A DNA stretch of 64,000 nt from contig RSEF01000003.1 of the NCBI GenBank assembly GCA_003993805.1, forward strand, positions 59,393,992-59,457,991. Direction: 5' to 3'. Origin of the DNA: Himantopus leucocephalus. Its lineage: Eukaryota > Chordata > Aves > Charadriiformes > Recurvirostridae. Positions 1 through 14,029 of the stretch are shown here, piece after piece. A program made the position numbers and the translations under genes. How positions within the stretch are numbered: position 1 is the first letter of the stretch; every line of letters begins with the position of its first letter. The notes beneath the pieces were generated by a model. The model was not told the origin of the DNA. It was given only the letters and a program-made list of their open reading frames with translations, and ran no database searches.

Positions 1-3000
1 GGTTAAGTCAACTTACTGTCTTAGCAGGCAGTGTGTTTTGGCACACAGTGGCATAAGAAATGTATGGACGTAAAGCTGAACTTGTTCTTTCTTATGTCTT
101 CTCCTGCTTTCCCAGAACCTCTTGTACTGCCTTTGGTGTGCCCCACAGACCACAAAGTGATGTTCTGTATAAGAGCCAACATCTCATTTTGAAGATGGTG
201 TGGTGTTGAATAAACTAGAATCTGTTGGAAAACAATGATGCACAATCCACTTTTGAAATCTACTTCTGAGTTACGTTCCTAGATGACTTACATGCCTATG
301 CAAATTTAAATTTCTATTTTTTGTTACCTCCCTCTAACTCACTCAGCCTGCTTGCTCATATACTCTACCTTCTTTCTTTCATCAGCTTGCTTAGTGTGCT
401 AAGCAGTAAGCTGTTTGTCATAGGGTACCTGTCATTTCTTATATATCTGTAGAATGCCTCAGCTCTGCCAGGGATTGCAGATGGTACTGTAGTATAAGTG
501 TTATAACTCAGAGGAATGTAAAAATAAGATCTGGTACATCTGTGTTACATATAATGATGTTTTATTTTCTATACATGCTCATTATACCCTAACTAAATAT
601 GTCAAAAATTAAGTGAACAGTACTCAGATCTGCAAGGATTATACCAAGGGATGTGACAAAACCTTTAGTTGGTGCAGAGTTCACTTCATGGAAGCCCAAA
701 TACTTCAGTGTGTCAGTAGATATTTTAACTGTACTGTGAGTTATACCATAGAAATAAGCCATGTATGCATATGCAGAAACTGCTTCTGACACTATTAGTT
801 TATTACCGCCTTCCCCCACCCCAATTCTTGATTATACACTCCAGTTCACCATATCTGCTTTATCACCCCTGTTGTACATCTTCTTGCCATGTTCCACTAA
901 AATCTCTTCCTCCTTTCCAGTTCAGTAGCCCTTGTTTAGACTTTATTGAAAGAGCATCCTTCTTTTTTGTTTTGTGAGAGCAAGGTTGGCCATTGACTGA
1001 GCCCCACCGCAGCTGCTATGCAAGATCCATCCTATGGAATCTAGGTGTTCCTGCCCCTCTCTTCCGCCTCCTGTTACCTGTATTAGCTCATTACTGCTGG
1101 ACTACCCATACAGAATGCTTAAAGCATATCCACACCAGGAATTTGGAGCTACTGTTCCAGAAGTTGTTACTAGTGCATTTTGGGGACACCCTCTAACATG
1201 ATATGATCTATTAGATGGTCCACTAGACTGGAAGCCCGGATGCTTGTCCCTCTATTATGTGATATTTAGGAAAGCCATTTTATCATTTCTCTGCTTTAAT
1301 TTCACCATTTTGACAAAAGACTTTGAGTTCTCAGAATGAAAAATATTATAAGATAGCTAAGTTCCTTTGGGGCGCTTAGCAGTTTACAGCTAAGTACGTA
1401 ACAGAATAATTAAAACAGTGGCTGTCATTATATTCTGCTTTTGTCATGTGCTTTGTTTTCAATAACTATATTAGCTTAGAAATGTGTAGATTTTTTTTTC
1501 TCCTCATTTAAAAGCATATTAGAGTAAACATTGATATCTTAGGTGTGGAAAACCCTTTTTTCCTTAACTACATATAGCAAGGGCTCTCGGTTTCCACGTT
1601 AAGAATCTCCATTGTCTAAAGGGAAGAAAAATTAATTTTGACCTCAGTGGATAGGCCAATCCTATCATGACTGGTGTTATCTTTGTAACATGTTCCAGCT
1701 CAGCACAGGAGACAGTCACTTATGAATGGTTTAGGTCAGCTAAAGCCTCCTCCAAGCTGGTTTCACTGCCTTACGCCCTGAGCAAAGAATGGGTAAGCAA
1801 AGATGCAGCGTACTAGCAACCCAGACCACCCCAGCTTTTGCTGGAATTTATAATATTAGCAAGAATTTTGATGAAATGTCTCCTATTCTAATGAAACGTT
1901 GTTTGGGTTTTCTGAGGAGAGTTTTAGTTATTACTCCAACAGCAGAGGGAAAAAAGTAAAGATTATAGCAGTCATGATTTGACACTTAAAGCAGATGTAC
2001 TCCAAAGAAGGAGCAGCACACATTAAGTGCTCTCCTATAATTTCTGATATCCATGGTGGCTGTCACCCACTAGCTGAAGCTCATAAAAATTTATCAGCAC
2101 TTGACAATGCACTTGGAAAGACTGAATTCTCTGGAAATATGCTTCACTGAGGAAACACAGGAAAGTTGGATTGCTTACAATGAAGTGATTGAAATGACTG
2201 CCAAGAAAAATGCATGCAGGTTTCATTATAACTATTAATCTAATAGGTTCACATTGTACTCTCTATTTAAATCAGAAACATATCTACAATTTCCCACACT
2301 TACACTACTATTAGCTTTAGGTGAAGAAAGGAAAAAACAGATGAGGCATCAGGCTTGGGACTGCAAGCACTGTGTGTAACCTAGAAGCAACCATGGTCAT
2401 TTTTTCAATGCAAAATAGAAATGGAAACAAACAAAACCTTCCATATCTCTCCAGCCAATTTGCTTTCCATACAACGGGCTGCACTCCGTGTCCATTCCAA
2501 ACACTGCTGCACACAGGCAGCCAGCCAGTGGATTTCCATCCCCATTACCCTTGTCTTCCCATTCTTTGCCGGGTTTTCTCTCTACAGAACTAAAGGAAAG
2601 ATTGGAGCTGGAAACCTGGTGCCAGATATCAAGTTCAGTTCCAGCCCATCTCTGATGTGATCGTTTGAAACACAAGAAAACAGGAAAATACGGACACCAG
2701 TGTGCCCAGAACTGCAGTCATAGGCTACTGTATTACAAACATCCTTTTGTCTATCATCTAGACTGCTCCATAGAATATCTATACCTTAGACCATGCCTAT
2801 GGTATGTATAGCCAGCTAGCAAAACTTTCCTGTGCCCTGCAACAAACTTGAGTCCTTTCATAAAAAGGTAAGGCACATAAACATAGGGTGCCACAAAGAG
2901 AGGGATCAAGGTTCTTGCCAGTATCTATTAGCAAGGGATTTTTCAAATAAAATTTCTACAAGATGCTAGGAAGCAAGTGATGTTCCTTGCTACAGGAAAA

Positions 3001-3151
3001 GGTTAAAAAAATACTACTTAGGTGGTCAATCTCAGCCATAGGAAAGCCCCTTCCTGACCTCAAACCTGATCACTGGTTTAATCCTGATTCTGGGAGCAAT
3101 ATATACCCATCAGACATGTGTGAATTTAACACCACTAAAAATACGGCAGGC
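1..3151. other. Non-coding AT-rich stretch, nothing recognised
   Basis: No gene, RNA gene or repeat family was recognised. Open frames on both strands are short (up to 92 codons), overlap each other in opposite directions and resemble no protein I know. Base composition is ordinary AT-rich vertebrate intergenic or intronic DNA. Confidence 0.6.
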
Positions 3152-3294
3152 ATCTCTGCCTAGCTGTCTCCCTTGCCCAGAGGAAGGTGAAAAAAGAGCT
3201 CACGTTACAGATCAAAGAAGGANATCTCTGCCTAGCTGTCTCCATTGCCCAGAGGAAGGTGAAAAAAGAGTTCACGTTACAGATCAAAGAAGGA
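3152..3294. repeat. 71-bp tandem duplication around a single N (probable assembly artefact)
   Basis: The 71 bases at 3,152-3,222 recur at 3,224-3,294, separated only by one N at 3,223. Both copies start with atctctgcctagctgtctc and end with aagga, and they differ at two positions (ccc/cca near the middle, gagctc/gagttc). A single N between equal-length near-identical copies is what an assembler leaves when two overlapping contig ends, often from two haplotypes, are abutted instead of merged. A true tandem duplication is less likely, because the N sits exactly at the junction. Confidence 0.85.
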
Positions 3295-6200
3295 AAAATT
3301 CTTTCTAGCCCCCAACAGTAGTCATTGGAAGCCCTGAAGCATGGGATTAGTATAATATAAATACAGTATATACAATATATATTACACCACCTTTTAAATT
3401 CAAGCTTCTATTAGCTATCTTGTCACAGATATTAAGCAAATTAAAGACTTAGCAAGCGTATTCAGTCACAGAATATTATCAGTGCATTCCTGGAAAGAAC
3501 TTCAGAAGCATGACCACTGAAATTCTGCTCTACAAAACAGCGCAGCACCTTATGATTTTAACCTGACGTACCAAAGTATAGAAGATTGCTTCATAAACCT
3601 ATCATCTTCTCCAAGTTATTCATTAAGTTCCTGGTTTCAAGGAGGTGTTAAGTTACAGAAAAATCTGGCTTATAGAAGGATACTCTTTTCCAGAAATATG
3701 ACATCTTTTTTACTTTTGGAGATTTCAGCTGGGGTTGCTGAGAGGTCCCTGGTATGCAGTACTGGTTCTTCAGTGTCAAAAGCATCTTTGCAAATCAGAT
3801 TATCTGCATTAAAACGTTTTTGGCAATTTGTGTTTTAATAAAGTCATGAGCGACAACCCTTTTAGCATCCAGAAAATTCATTACCCAGAATTACCTGGTG
3901 TTGTCATTTTCTGTGGTTTCCCATTTTCTGACAAGCGCAGTGGTGAGGACAGGAGCAACTAGAGTCAGCCTAGATAAGATACTGTCAGCAAGAGTCCAGC
4001 TGGTGTGTTGCAAACACCTCTTGTAATGGCCATGAATGTACAACCTTTCTGCCTGTGAAGGCAGCCTAAAGTTTTGATTACAAGTTATCGGGGTAAGACT
4101 GAGACCCATTTACCAGTCAGATCATCTCTTGGCTTATCCCAACCAAGGATGAGACTTGCTATCATTCCTTGGCTTATGGTCACCCTGGTCCAATAGTTAA
4201 GGGTTTTCAGTAGGGAACCAGGCTCTGGCAGTCTGCAAGACTCCACTAGATCTATTAATCACCCTGATTTTCAGTTGACCTTTAGGCCATTTTTAATAAC
4301 AGAGGCAGAGGTCTAGTTATTGAGACTTTTATTCCCAAAGGAGTCATATTTTCTTAATATACTGTTTTAATTTATGCAAGCTGCCCAGGTGCCAACATGA
4401 TGGGCAGTATAGCAGATCTGAAAGAACCAATTAAGGAACCACGAGTAATTGACTGGCTTTGGTTAAATCATGATAAAAAAGCACCTGACACAGTAACAGA
4501 CAATTCTATAGCAGTAAGCAACTCAGAATCTCTTTTATCAGACTTGCTTATCACACACGGTTCAACATCTTGTTTGAAAGGCTTTATATACAAGACTAAC
4601 TAAAAACAATATTTAACAGAGAGTTATTTTCTATGTCACTGTAAATCATTGTTTAGCATTATGCACTGAAACAGTGGAGTTGTTTTGAGTCAGTTATTTT
4701 CTGCTGTTTGGATTTCCACAGTAAAGAATAGATGGAAGAGAACAAAGAGGCCATCTGACAAATACGACAGCCCAAATATTATAGCCAGGAAGGAAAGAAG
4801 GAAGGAAGACAGAAAGGGAAAGAAATGGCAGAGCTATGCCAATAGTTGAGGGGTTTTTGTAGGCTATATCACAAGGTAATTGGCTGTGATGTGAATTATG
4901 CTTCCCAAGCCAAATGTGAGAGTGCTTAACAGATGCAGAGGTCAATTATCTCTTAGTAGAGCCTGCTACAGAGAAAGAGGCTATTGCAATTAGAATACAC
5001 TATTAAAAATGGTTAGCCATTTCAGTATTTTAAATCACTACCCTTCTCAAAAAGCTGTGCATAGTAATTCCTGTCATTGTATGCCTCACGGAATATTCTG
5101 TCCTTGGAAGAAAAAAAATCACTAAAAATATTATTCCTCTGAGTTTCTTCTGCTATGAGCCTTGGAACTCTGAGGTTACTCAAATAAAGAAACCAAAGCT
5201 TTATTTCTAAGTACCATATATTGCGCACTTCTAAGTACTGTGTATGTTTACCTTGTCAATAAAAGGAAATTTAGAGATAAACAGTACCTAGGGGAAAAGG
5301 GTTGTAATTTGCAAATGTGCTTCCAGTTCTCAGTGTTATAAGTCTGTTACGGTGCTGCATATTACAGGGCAGACCGACCCAAATCAGGACTCTGTTTCAC
5401 TTCCTCTCACATTTAATATGACTGGACTTTGAAATCGTTTGTCCTCTTGTATCTCTTTGAGGAACTCTATTATGTTTGTAGCTCTTATTAATGAAGTTAG
5501 ATCTTTTTGTTATAAACTTTTAAATATGAACCCTCTTCAGATTCGTATCAGATTTCATTCTGGACAGAAGTAGAGTAAGCGCTGCCCAAAAATACTGGCA
5601 AAAACTGTTCCAAAAGATATATGATGTAAATCAGATGTACTTTTCTTATAATAGTGCATTTACTTAAAGCAACAGACATTTTTTAAGATGTTTGATCCCA
5701 ACCTTTCCACAAAGAACCTTTGTACAGAAATATTCATGCCGTACTATGGTGAGTGAAAAACAAGGTGGGGTTCTGCCACCAAATAAAAATATGATATAAA
5801 GCACTGGAAGTGTTGTTTCACATAAATAAAATGTAACATCTCAGCACTCCACCTAGTAATTGGCTTTCACTTACAGTTGCACAATAAAAGTAAGAGCTGT
5901 GGTAAAAGAAAGAAATGCAATGAGCAACACAATGAGCAATGAGCCCCTTTCCCAGCTGACACCAATAAACCACAAATTTTTGTTTACAATGAAGATTCTC
6001 AGCAAGACTAAATATGGGATTTATTTAGCTATCACTTGAGAAATCTCTTTGTTTGAGAGCTGCTAGTAGAAACAGGAAGTGAATATTCAAAATCACTAAT
6101 ACAAACCTGAAAATACACTCTCTTCAATGAGGAGAAATCTACCAAGCAAATAAACCCTTCTTCATTTTCTAAGTAAAATCAGCTGAGAGGCAGCAGCTCT

Positions 6201-9200
6201 CTGAAAAGGGCTCTGGTTTACTTTTTGCAAAATATAAAATATGCATAACAGTGTACTTCTAGTTCAAGACTATTATTTTGTGTACATTTTTTGTTTGTTT
6301 TCTTTGCTATGTTCCTCTGCTGAGAGATTAGTTTCACTGATCTTTAAGGATTTTCATAACAGCAAAATCCATTATTTCACACACAATTTCAAAATGGTAG
6401 TTTTGAGTTTAAATTTTCCACAGCCCACCCCGATTTAGTGTGTTGAATATGCACTTGTCAGAGTATTTCAGCATGCACAAAGATTTTTACAAGCACAATT
6501 ACCTCTGATCTATGTATGACTGCACAAACGCCTCATTCTTTAGCAAAATTGTTGTTCTTACAGAGTTTGAAATATTTACTTTGAAAGACACTTTTTACCC
6601 TTACTTGTATTTCGGGGGGATTTTTTTGCCTTTCTAGAAAGACAACATTATTTATGAGATTTTTCAGTTCTATTCTAAGGTTAAAGTAAAATTATACTAC
6701 CAGAAACAACTTCCTAAACCTGAATTTGTGGAGGAATTTCAGACACTGAACCTGTTCCATAAAATCCTCTTATTCAGGCATTTATACTTAGAATATATAT
6801 ACTGCTTGCTTGCTTGCTTGTATAATTAGCTAGTGATCATTTAATATCTCAGAATTTTATATAGTTTCCCATGAGCATTGAGCCAGGCCTTATAAACAGA
6901 GAAAAATATAAAAATTAACTAAAAAACATCACGCGTTGGTCCAGCTTCCTGGATCAACATCCCAGCCACTCGCTGGAATATCAGTTAACTAACTAGAGTA
7001 GAATCCTTTTAAACTTCTGAGAAGATTTAGCAGACTGGGTTTTTTTTCTGGTTCAGACAGCTGTAGAAGAACCATTTTCTGCTTTGATGGTTGATGTCAC
7101 TGGCTGCTTTACACATGACCACTTCTCCTGAAATCTAGCAGAGAGGTGAAAAGGGTCACAACTTTTTTCCCAGTGTAGCTCAATGGTTGTTCAGGACTAA
7201 CATTTTAATAATTGTTATCTCTGAGAACAATGCAAAACACCAGATATTTTTTTTCTTCAATTCACTTTCTGCATTTTTCATTTGCCTTGTAGAACACGTC
7301 TGAAAATGACCCAGGCAGGACTCAAGGATATTATCCTGTCCTACAGTGGCTGTGTTTATCCCAGTAGCAGAGATAATGCAAACAATCTTACTCACAGTTT
7401 TCTGCCCCAGTTTCAAGAAGAGGTTAAATTTGTCAGTGCCTTGCATGGCTCACAACAGTCTTGTTAGGCACTAACAACACTGACTGCAAGGACTTGGATG
7501 AAAAGAGCAAATGGATAAAGATACCTCCTGGAGGGGCAAATTATTCTGTTGAGGAGACAGAAGGAGCCTTAAAAATCCTTAAAATTAAAAAATCATCCCT
7601 TTGCAAGAAGAATACATTGGATATACTTAGGTTTATGGCAAGTACAAGGATATACATAAAGTTAAGAGATCCAAAACTTACTCTGTCTAAAACTTTCCTT
7701 CTATCCACAGCTGGCTGCGTAAGACAAACTTTCATGATTCTTTGGCTTATTATTGTAATCCTTTGTAGCATGACACAATATGAGAGAGTCTTCTCCTACC
7801 AAAAGGCTATACACATTTCAGAAGAAGCAATCCACTTGCTCAGCATCACAGACCACAGAGAATACACAGCTCACTCTGCTCTCGCTTTCTGATGAAAACA
7901 GTCAAATCCAAGGTTTCAAAAAGCTTCGCCGAATGGTCTGCCTCACCCTGCATGACTCTCCCTGTTCACAGCCCTGCCCTTTTTATTCCGGAGCAAAGAA
8001 ACTGTTAACCTCGAGAGAGAAACACACTTCTTGAAGACAGGGAACTAGTAAATGAAGCTGAGGTTCGTGCCTAGGAGAGATTAAGTTACAGTAAAACCTC
8101 AGCTGTTTCAGCGCAAACAGCAAAACTGACTTTTTTAATTACCTTTCCACCTGTGTACACCAGGGTCCATGTCCCACTGATTTTGTAAAGAATCAGGGGA
8201 CAAGACAAAGAGAAAGCATTTATTCATACACATTCTTCCCAGTCTGGGAAGTCATTAGGACACTCTAGAACACTCCCTAAGAGCCTTAGGGCACGTGGGT
8301 GGAGATTTAGTAACACTGAACACTCTCAGTCTAATAATTGTCCTCAAGAGATATTTCTTACAACTGAAGTTGTATCATGTTATTAGTTATTTGGTTTGTC
8401 TGTTTTGGGAGGGCACAGGAGATGCTTTTTTTGAAGTGTTAGTTGACCACATAGCATACAATGAAAGCAGTAGAGTTTGCTAATTTGAAATGAGTCCTAA
8501 AGACTTTAATATTCCTTGCACTATAGCAACGCAGAAAGTCATTCCTATTTAATTAGTTAGGCCAAAGTATTTGCAAAACAATTAAGAATGTAATTTAATT
8601 TTGGTGTTTGGTAAACATCCAGGGATTCATTCATTCTGAACTTATGACCTACATGTTGAGTTTACTTTGCAAAGTATCATTAAACCAGTCAGTTAGAACT
8701 CACAATTAAAATGCATGACATGGCAAGCCTAATAAGTATATATTACAAATTAGAAATATGTGTTAGAAATTTATTTTTCAAAACATCTTGATAGCTTAAA
8801 AAATGAACCATGTGGTCAAATCAAAATGGTGTCAGTAAGGAAGTCCCTTTGAAACATCTCCATGAAGCCTGAGGCATTTAGCTCTTTAAGAAATTATTTC
8901 CCATGTTGCCTCCTCATTCCTGTGGAAAGACTAATTCAGTGTACAGGTTCCAGTAGGGCGCTGTGCCTACACAAGCAGCTCCTACCAGCAGTCCCCGTCA
9001 GGGCAGACATAGGCAGGGGCAGCATCACTATGTGCTACAGTCAGCCTGTTTCTGTGAGGAGGCAAGAAGAAAATTCAGATGGCAATTGGCAACTCAGCCA
9101 AGACACACAGGCGCAACAGCAGTTCACCAGCCATGTCAGAACTATTATGCATCACGCCTACATTATTACATACAGAAAAGCTATGTAAAAGGATAATATT

Positions 9201-12200
9201 AAGACTCCACATTTATTCTTTCAGGGGTTAGGAAATGCCAGAATTAAGATTGACTATGCAACGTTTAGTCTCCTCTTCTGCATATGTAGTACGATTGTCT
9301 TTACTCACGTGTTCATATACTTTCCTCCCCATGGGACTTCCCCCTGCACAGTCTCTGAATGGGTGATTATTCAAAGTTTCATTTCATCTTCCTCATTGGT
9401 TATTTGAACTTATTGAAGACCTATCAAAACCTAAAGTGATTATAAAATTATTCATCCTTTCTAACTCCTCATTAGCTTACTCACATTGTCATGTCTTAAT
9501 GCTTCTCAAGGACTGATCTTTAGAATGTCCTGAAGGGCAGAACAAGAGTCTGTATTATAGCAGAAGAAAAAAGACAGTAAGGCCAAAATTGTCAAAATTG
9601 TCCATTAGCTTTCTGTGCCCAACATGAAACATCAATACATCATGTATTTTACAGTACTTTTTATATACTCAAATTATAGTTCCACTGAACTCTAGATGCA
9701 ACTGTGAGCACTGAGCAAGAGACATCTTCTCTGCCTGCAGTTCCCAACCTTGTTCACTCCTGCCCTTCCACCTTCTGCAGTCAATATGACAGATCACTAA
9801 AAGAAGAGGAGCACTCCGAGCACAGTAAAAGACACAGAATCTTACTCTCAGCTCCCCTTCAGCACCCTCAACAGTGAGGTCAGACACTTTACAGACAGAC
9901 CAAGTATGAATATTAAAATCCAAATTACGCTAAAGATTGGGATCAAAGTTACCCTTGAAAAACAAAATAAAGTTTCAGCAGGCTATCAAGGTTAAATCAA
10001 TCTTGATACTACTAATCGTACAAGGGTTGTATACAACCTCAGCACCAGGGTAGCCTCCTGCAAAATGTCAAGAGCCTCATCCAAAGCACAGAGGGTCTGG
10101 AGCTGCTGAGCAAAGAGATGCAAGAATTTTTACAAAATGGCTGAAACAATGTTGTTTTCCCAATTTATAAACAGATAAAATATTTTTCCTCATAAGGGTC
10201 TCATAATAATCCTCCCTGAAGCACACACTGAAAGCAGCTGTCCAGATGGTTAATTTCGATAAAAAGGTAACTGAAGCCATGATCTTATACAGACAAGTTC
10301 TGAAAGGCAGTACCTGTAAGACTCCAACAGATACTGAGAGAAAGAGAAGCTCAGGCCTTTAAAGGTACGTAAGCACTTGGCTGCAGTGGCAGTTATGCCC
10401 CTAACTCTGTTTGAGGGTCTGGTCCCCTGTGGTCAGGCGGACTGCGATGCTGCGCTGCATCTCCTCTTGCAGACGTCAGCATGTGCCCGTCCTGCCCACG
10501 CTTGGATCCCCACAGTTCGAGCCCTGAGATTTCCCTAAGCAGAAACTGCCAGCCATCTAACACACATCAAATTCAAGCTTGTTTTCTGTGATATAGCCAG
10601 ACATCCACAAGGGACAAGGCTGAAACCACCAAACCCATTTTACATGTGACCTGAGCCAGAATCCAGCTCTCCAGAGGCAAAAGGCTAGTAAATTAACCTA
10701 CTGTGTCACCTAACCCTTCACTATTGATTAGTAATTATTCTTTTCAAATGAAACAAGGACATAGAACATAAGGTCATCTACAGTATATCCTGAGAAAAGC
10801 CAATGTTTCCCTACATCCTTCCATCAATCACTGTTGAGCACTGACTTGAAAGAAAAAAAGTTCTCATTGAAATACAATTAAAAAAGTAATTTAACTCGGT
10901 TTTCATAAACCAGGAAGAGCTCACAGATGTGAGCTAGTTCTGAGGTGGGCACGACAGACTCAACGATGGTCAATATCTCTTCAATTTGTTGAAGCCATTG
11001 GATAATTTGATACAGGAAATGGTCAATGAATAAATAAAATAACCAGGGACCAGTGGATATCAGTGATACTAGTTTACAAGTTGAAATTCTTCTATACTGG
11101 CCCCCCATTTGGCTATACTGGCCTCTCTCCTCCCTTTGATAGCTCATCGTTTCTCTTCGTTTTGTATCTTTTCCTACAGCTGATTAACCATTAATTAATT
11201 GATTGGAAAACATGCTGCTCATACAAATGCACTGACTGAATTATTGTATTTCCCAAAAAATCCACTTTGCTTTCTTCTGAATTATAAATGTTGCAGGTAA
11301 AAGAACCATTGAGAAAAGATATATATCTATATCCTTTAAGGACATAGCACTTACAATCTTTGAGTGAACCAGCAGCCCTATATCCTGTCCCCTATGATAA
11401 CCAGTGCCGCATTCTCCAGAAGACTGACCAAGCCTATACAACTAGTAAATTGAACAGGTGGAACCATGCTCTCAGATCTGAATTTCCAGAAATTCCTACT
11501 GAATCTCAATCTAAACTATGTTCCACATTTTGAAGATGAGACTTGCAGTGGGCTGGATTTAATCCAAGATCCCAGGTCACCGCTGCACTTTAAGACACTA
11601 GAAATTTGTCTTCATTTCAACCTATCATAAATCCAAGCTTTTGTGTAGTAGCATAAAGGAAGTACAGGTACAAATTCTGAGCAGACAGAAACATCTTAAT
11701 ATTTAGGACATTCTTCCTACAACACAGTTGATTGCTGGGTTCCATGAAGAATTAATGTTATTGCTTTATTTCAAGAAAATAACAAGGGAGTTAGTTGTGA
11801 GTCATCAAACAGTTTCCCCAACGTATTGAAGGGTGCTGCTTCAGTTCATGCTAAAATATATGACTAGTTTACAATTCCTTCTTTGATTTCAGAGGACACG
11901 TGACAATCTCATACCTAAGTTATATGATTGCATATGTAGCATGGGAAGTGCAGTACACTGTGTTCTCAGTCCATTAATGCTATAAGTATACAGTAGCAAT
12001 TAAAGCACACAGTCTCAAATGTGTATTTGGATCATATCCTGCCAGTCAGTATATTTCTAAGGTAGTGAAACCTGTTCACCGTTTCATGGTGGTTTTGTGA
12101 TTCTAATATCTTAAATATCTTAAATATGTATGAAGTCTATTTTATCGGAATTCATGCTTGACATATAAAAAATAGAGGAATCTAAATTTCAGCATTTTGC

Positions 12201-12521
12201 CTAAAGTCACAATATAAAGACATTTTAGAGTTAAGGTTATCATACCACTCAGTTTGGTGGAGTTTTTGCGTTTTTGACTTTTTGCTACAGTAGAAATCTC
12301 AAAACAGGTATTAACCTTATATACTATATACATTGGATCCAATTCTCTGATCCAGCTTGGCCTCTTGCTAGCAAAACATTTACATAAAAAGCAAGCCAAG
12401 AACTGACCTAAAAGGAAAGACTGGCCTGAAGTGCAGCCAGTTTCCTATCTTATGTGGAAGAAGAGAGAAGTGTATCACTCCCAAGGGTGAAAGCAGAGAG
12501 CAAAGCCACCCAGCACTGCAG
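3295..12521. other. Non-coding AT-rich stretch with minor simple repeats
   Basis: No gene was recognised. A 143-codon frame at 7,461-7,892 on the plus strand has no family resemblance and no flanking gene signals. Small items are an A/G-rich GGAAGGAA-like tract near 4,793-4,828, a TGCT microsatellite at 6,802-6,820, and a small duplication of caatgagcaa near 5,918-5,950. The rest shows no structure I can name. Confidence 0.6.
6802..6820. repeat. (TGCT)n microsatellite
   Basis: There are about four and a half uninterrupted copies of the tetranucleotide. It is short, follows an alternating AT stretch (atatatata), and is likely polymorphic but otherwise unremarkable. Confidence 0.85.
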
Positions 12522-12561
12522 TCTGCTTGACTCAAGCCCGAACTCTGCTTGACTCGAGCCC
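12522..12561. repeat. 22-bp period tandem duplication
   Basis: The 18-mer tctgcttgactcRagccc occurs at 12,522-12,539 and again at 12,544-12,561, differing by one A/G transition. It is a simple two-copy local duplication with no recognised function. Confidence 0.8.
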
Positions 12562-14029
12562 CTTGTCTGTCTTTCAATATGTTCCTTATTTAGCTTTATA
12601 TCACCTTCAATATGTATGATTCTCTCTAATTCCAACTATTATAATTTTTTATTCTAGTGCACTATAAGTAAGAAAGAGCCATGTCATTGCACCTTTCTCG
12701 AGATATCCCAATAGTGTTCAATAGCTCCTGTGTAGCATTTCTAAGATCTTTTGTCTATACGCAACGTTTCTTGTCTATACACATTGACCATCCCCCTAAT
12801 CAACTGATTCAGCCACATACTACCTTTTTATTATATTTATCCTTTCAGCAGCTGCTTTTCTGTTGCTGCAAATATAAGGTATTTCTTTTCTCAAGGCTCT
12901 TCATTGCCATCCGTGGCTCTGAAAGCTTCGCCCAAGGTTCCCCTCAGGTTTGGAAGGAGTCTTCATAAACACCCAGAAAGACTGCTCTCATACCAGCTCA
13001 TGCTAAAAAACTTCTTCATCCTACAAAAACATTTTGAGGAGTTAGTTTGCTGGTATGCTGAAACTATAATTCACAACTATATAGTATAATTCCTTTCTTG
13101 TCTTCTTTTACCTCACCTTTCTGGATAGGCCTGTTGTCTTTTTTTTTTAATTTAGACCATGCGCTGCCCAGTGCATCTGGCTCTGACCTGCAACTCCTAT
13201 GGTATGTATCAATACATATGACATAAAATGATATTGGCAACTTTTCCACCCCATCTCTGAGGCTGATTCAAATGTATCACAAAGCACACTTGTCTTCTCT
13301 TTTGCTTCTTTCCATGATCAGATGTTAATGTATCACATCTTTCAGAGTCTGACCAAGCTAATATAAAATTAAACCATCCTTCCCTCACAGTTTTCCCATT
13401 TTTAGGGTTTAATAGCTTGTCTGCTTTCCTTCAACAATATTTTTCTAAGCAATGTCAACTTTATCATATAATTTCTTATGGAAAATACTAGGCCAAGGGT
13501 TTTGATGTCCTGAAGCTAAACTTTCAAATGCTTTCCCAGCTTGGTGTGTGACCTCCTTCCTCTGGCATTTGTTCAACATATGTTGGAAAGATACTTTCAG
13601 TTTTTCTCTCATCAAAGTTGGAGCAATCCTAACAGTCTTCTCAGTCCAAAACCTTTGTGGAGTTTTATCATTACCACAATATCCCCATCAAATATAAAGC
13701 ATTGATTCGTGCTTCCCCTGTTAAAGTGTGAAGGTTTCTGGTTTTCCTGGTGATAACGTTTGCAGTGAGCTACAGATTTCCAATATTTTCTAACAGGAGG
13801 GAAAAATTTAGGCAGGCAGATGTATGTTAGAAGAGACTGAGAATCAATTTCTTCAGATATTCCTCCTAACGTTTTAAATAGTCCTACTAACATTTTTACA
13901 TTACTTGAAAACTGATGTTAGATATTTATGTTTCATCATAGTGCTAAGTAAGCTTTGAGAATAAACACATGACGCTGTGAAAAGGGATTGATAATGAAAT
14001 ATGGGTTAATAGGCAGGAAATGTCTTGGC
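12562..14029. other. Non-coding stretch, nothing recognised
   Basis: No gene was recognised. A 93-codon minus-strand frame at 13,612-13,893 resembles no known family. There are local polypyrimidine tracts (around 13,080-13,150), but no acceptor/donor pair around a convincing frame was found. Confidence 0.55.

Noticed and set aside
7461..7892. 143-codon plus-strand frame with a hydrophobic stretch
   Set aside because: The apparent membrane segment (MILWLIIVILC) comes from T-rich sequence; no family resemblance and no gene context.
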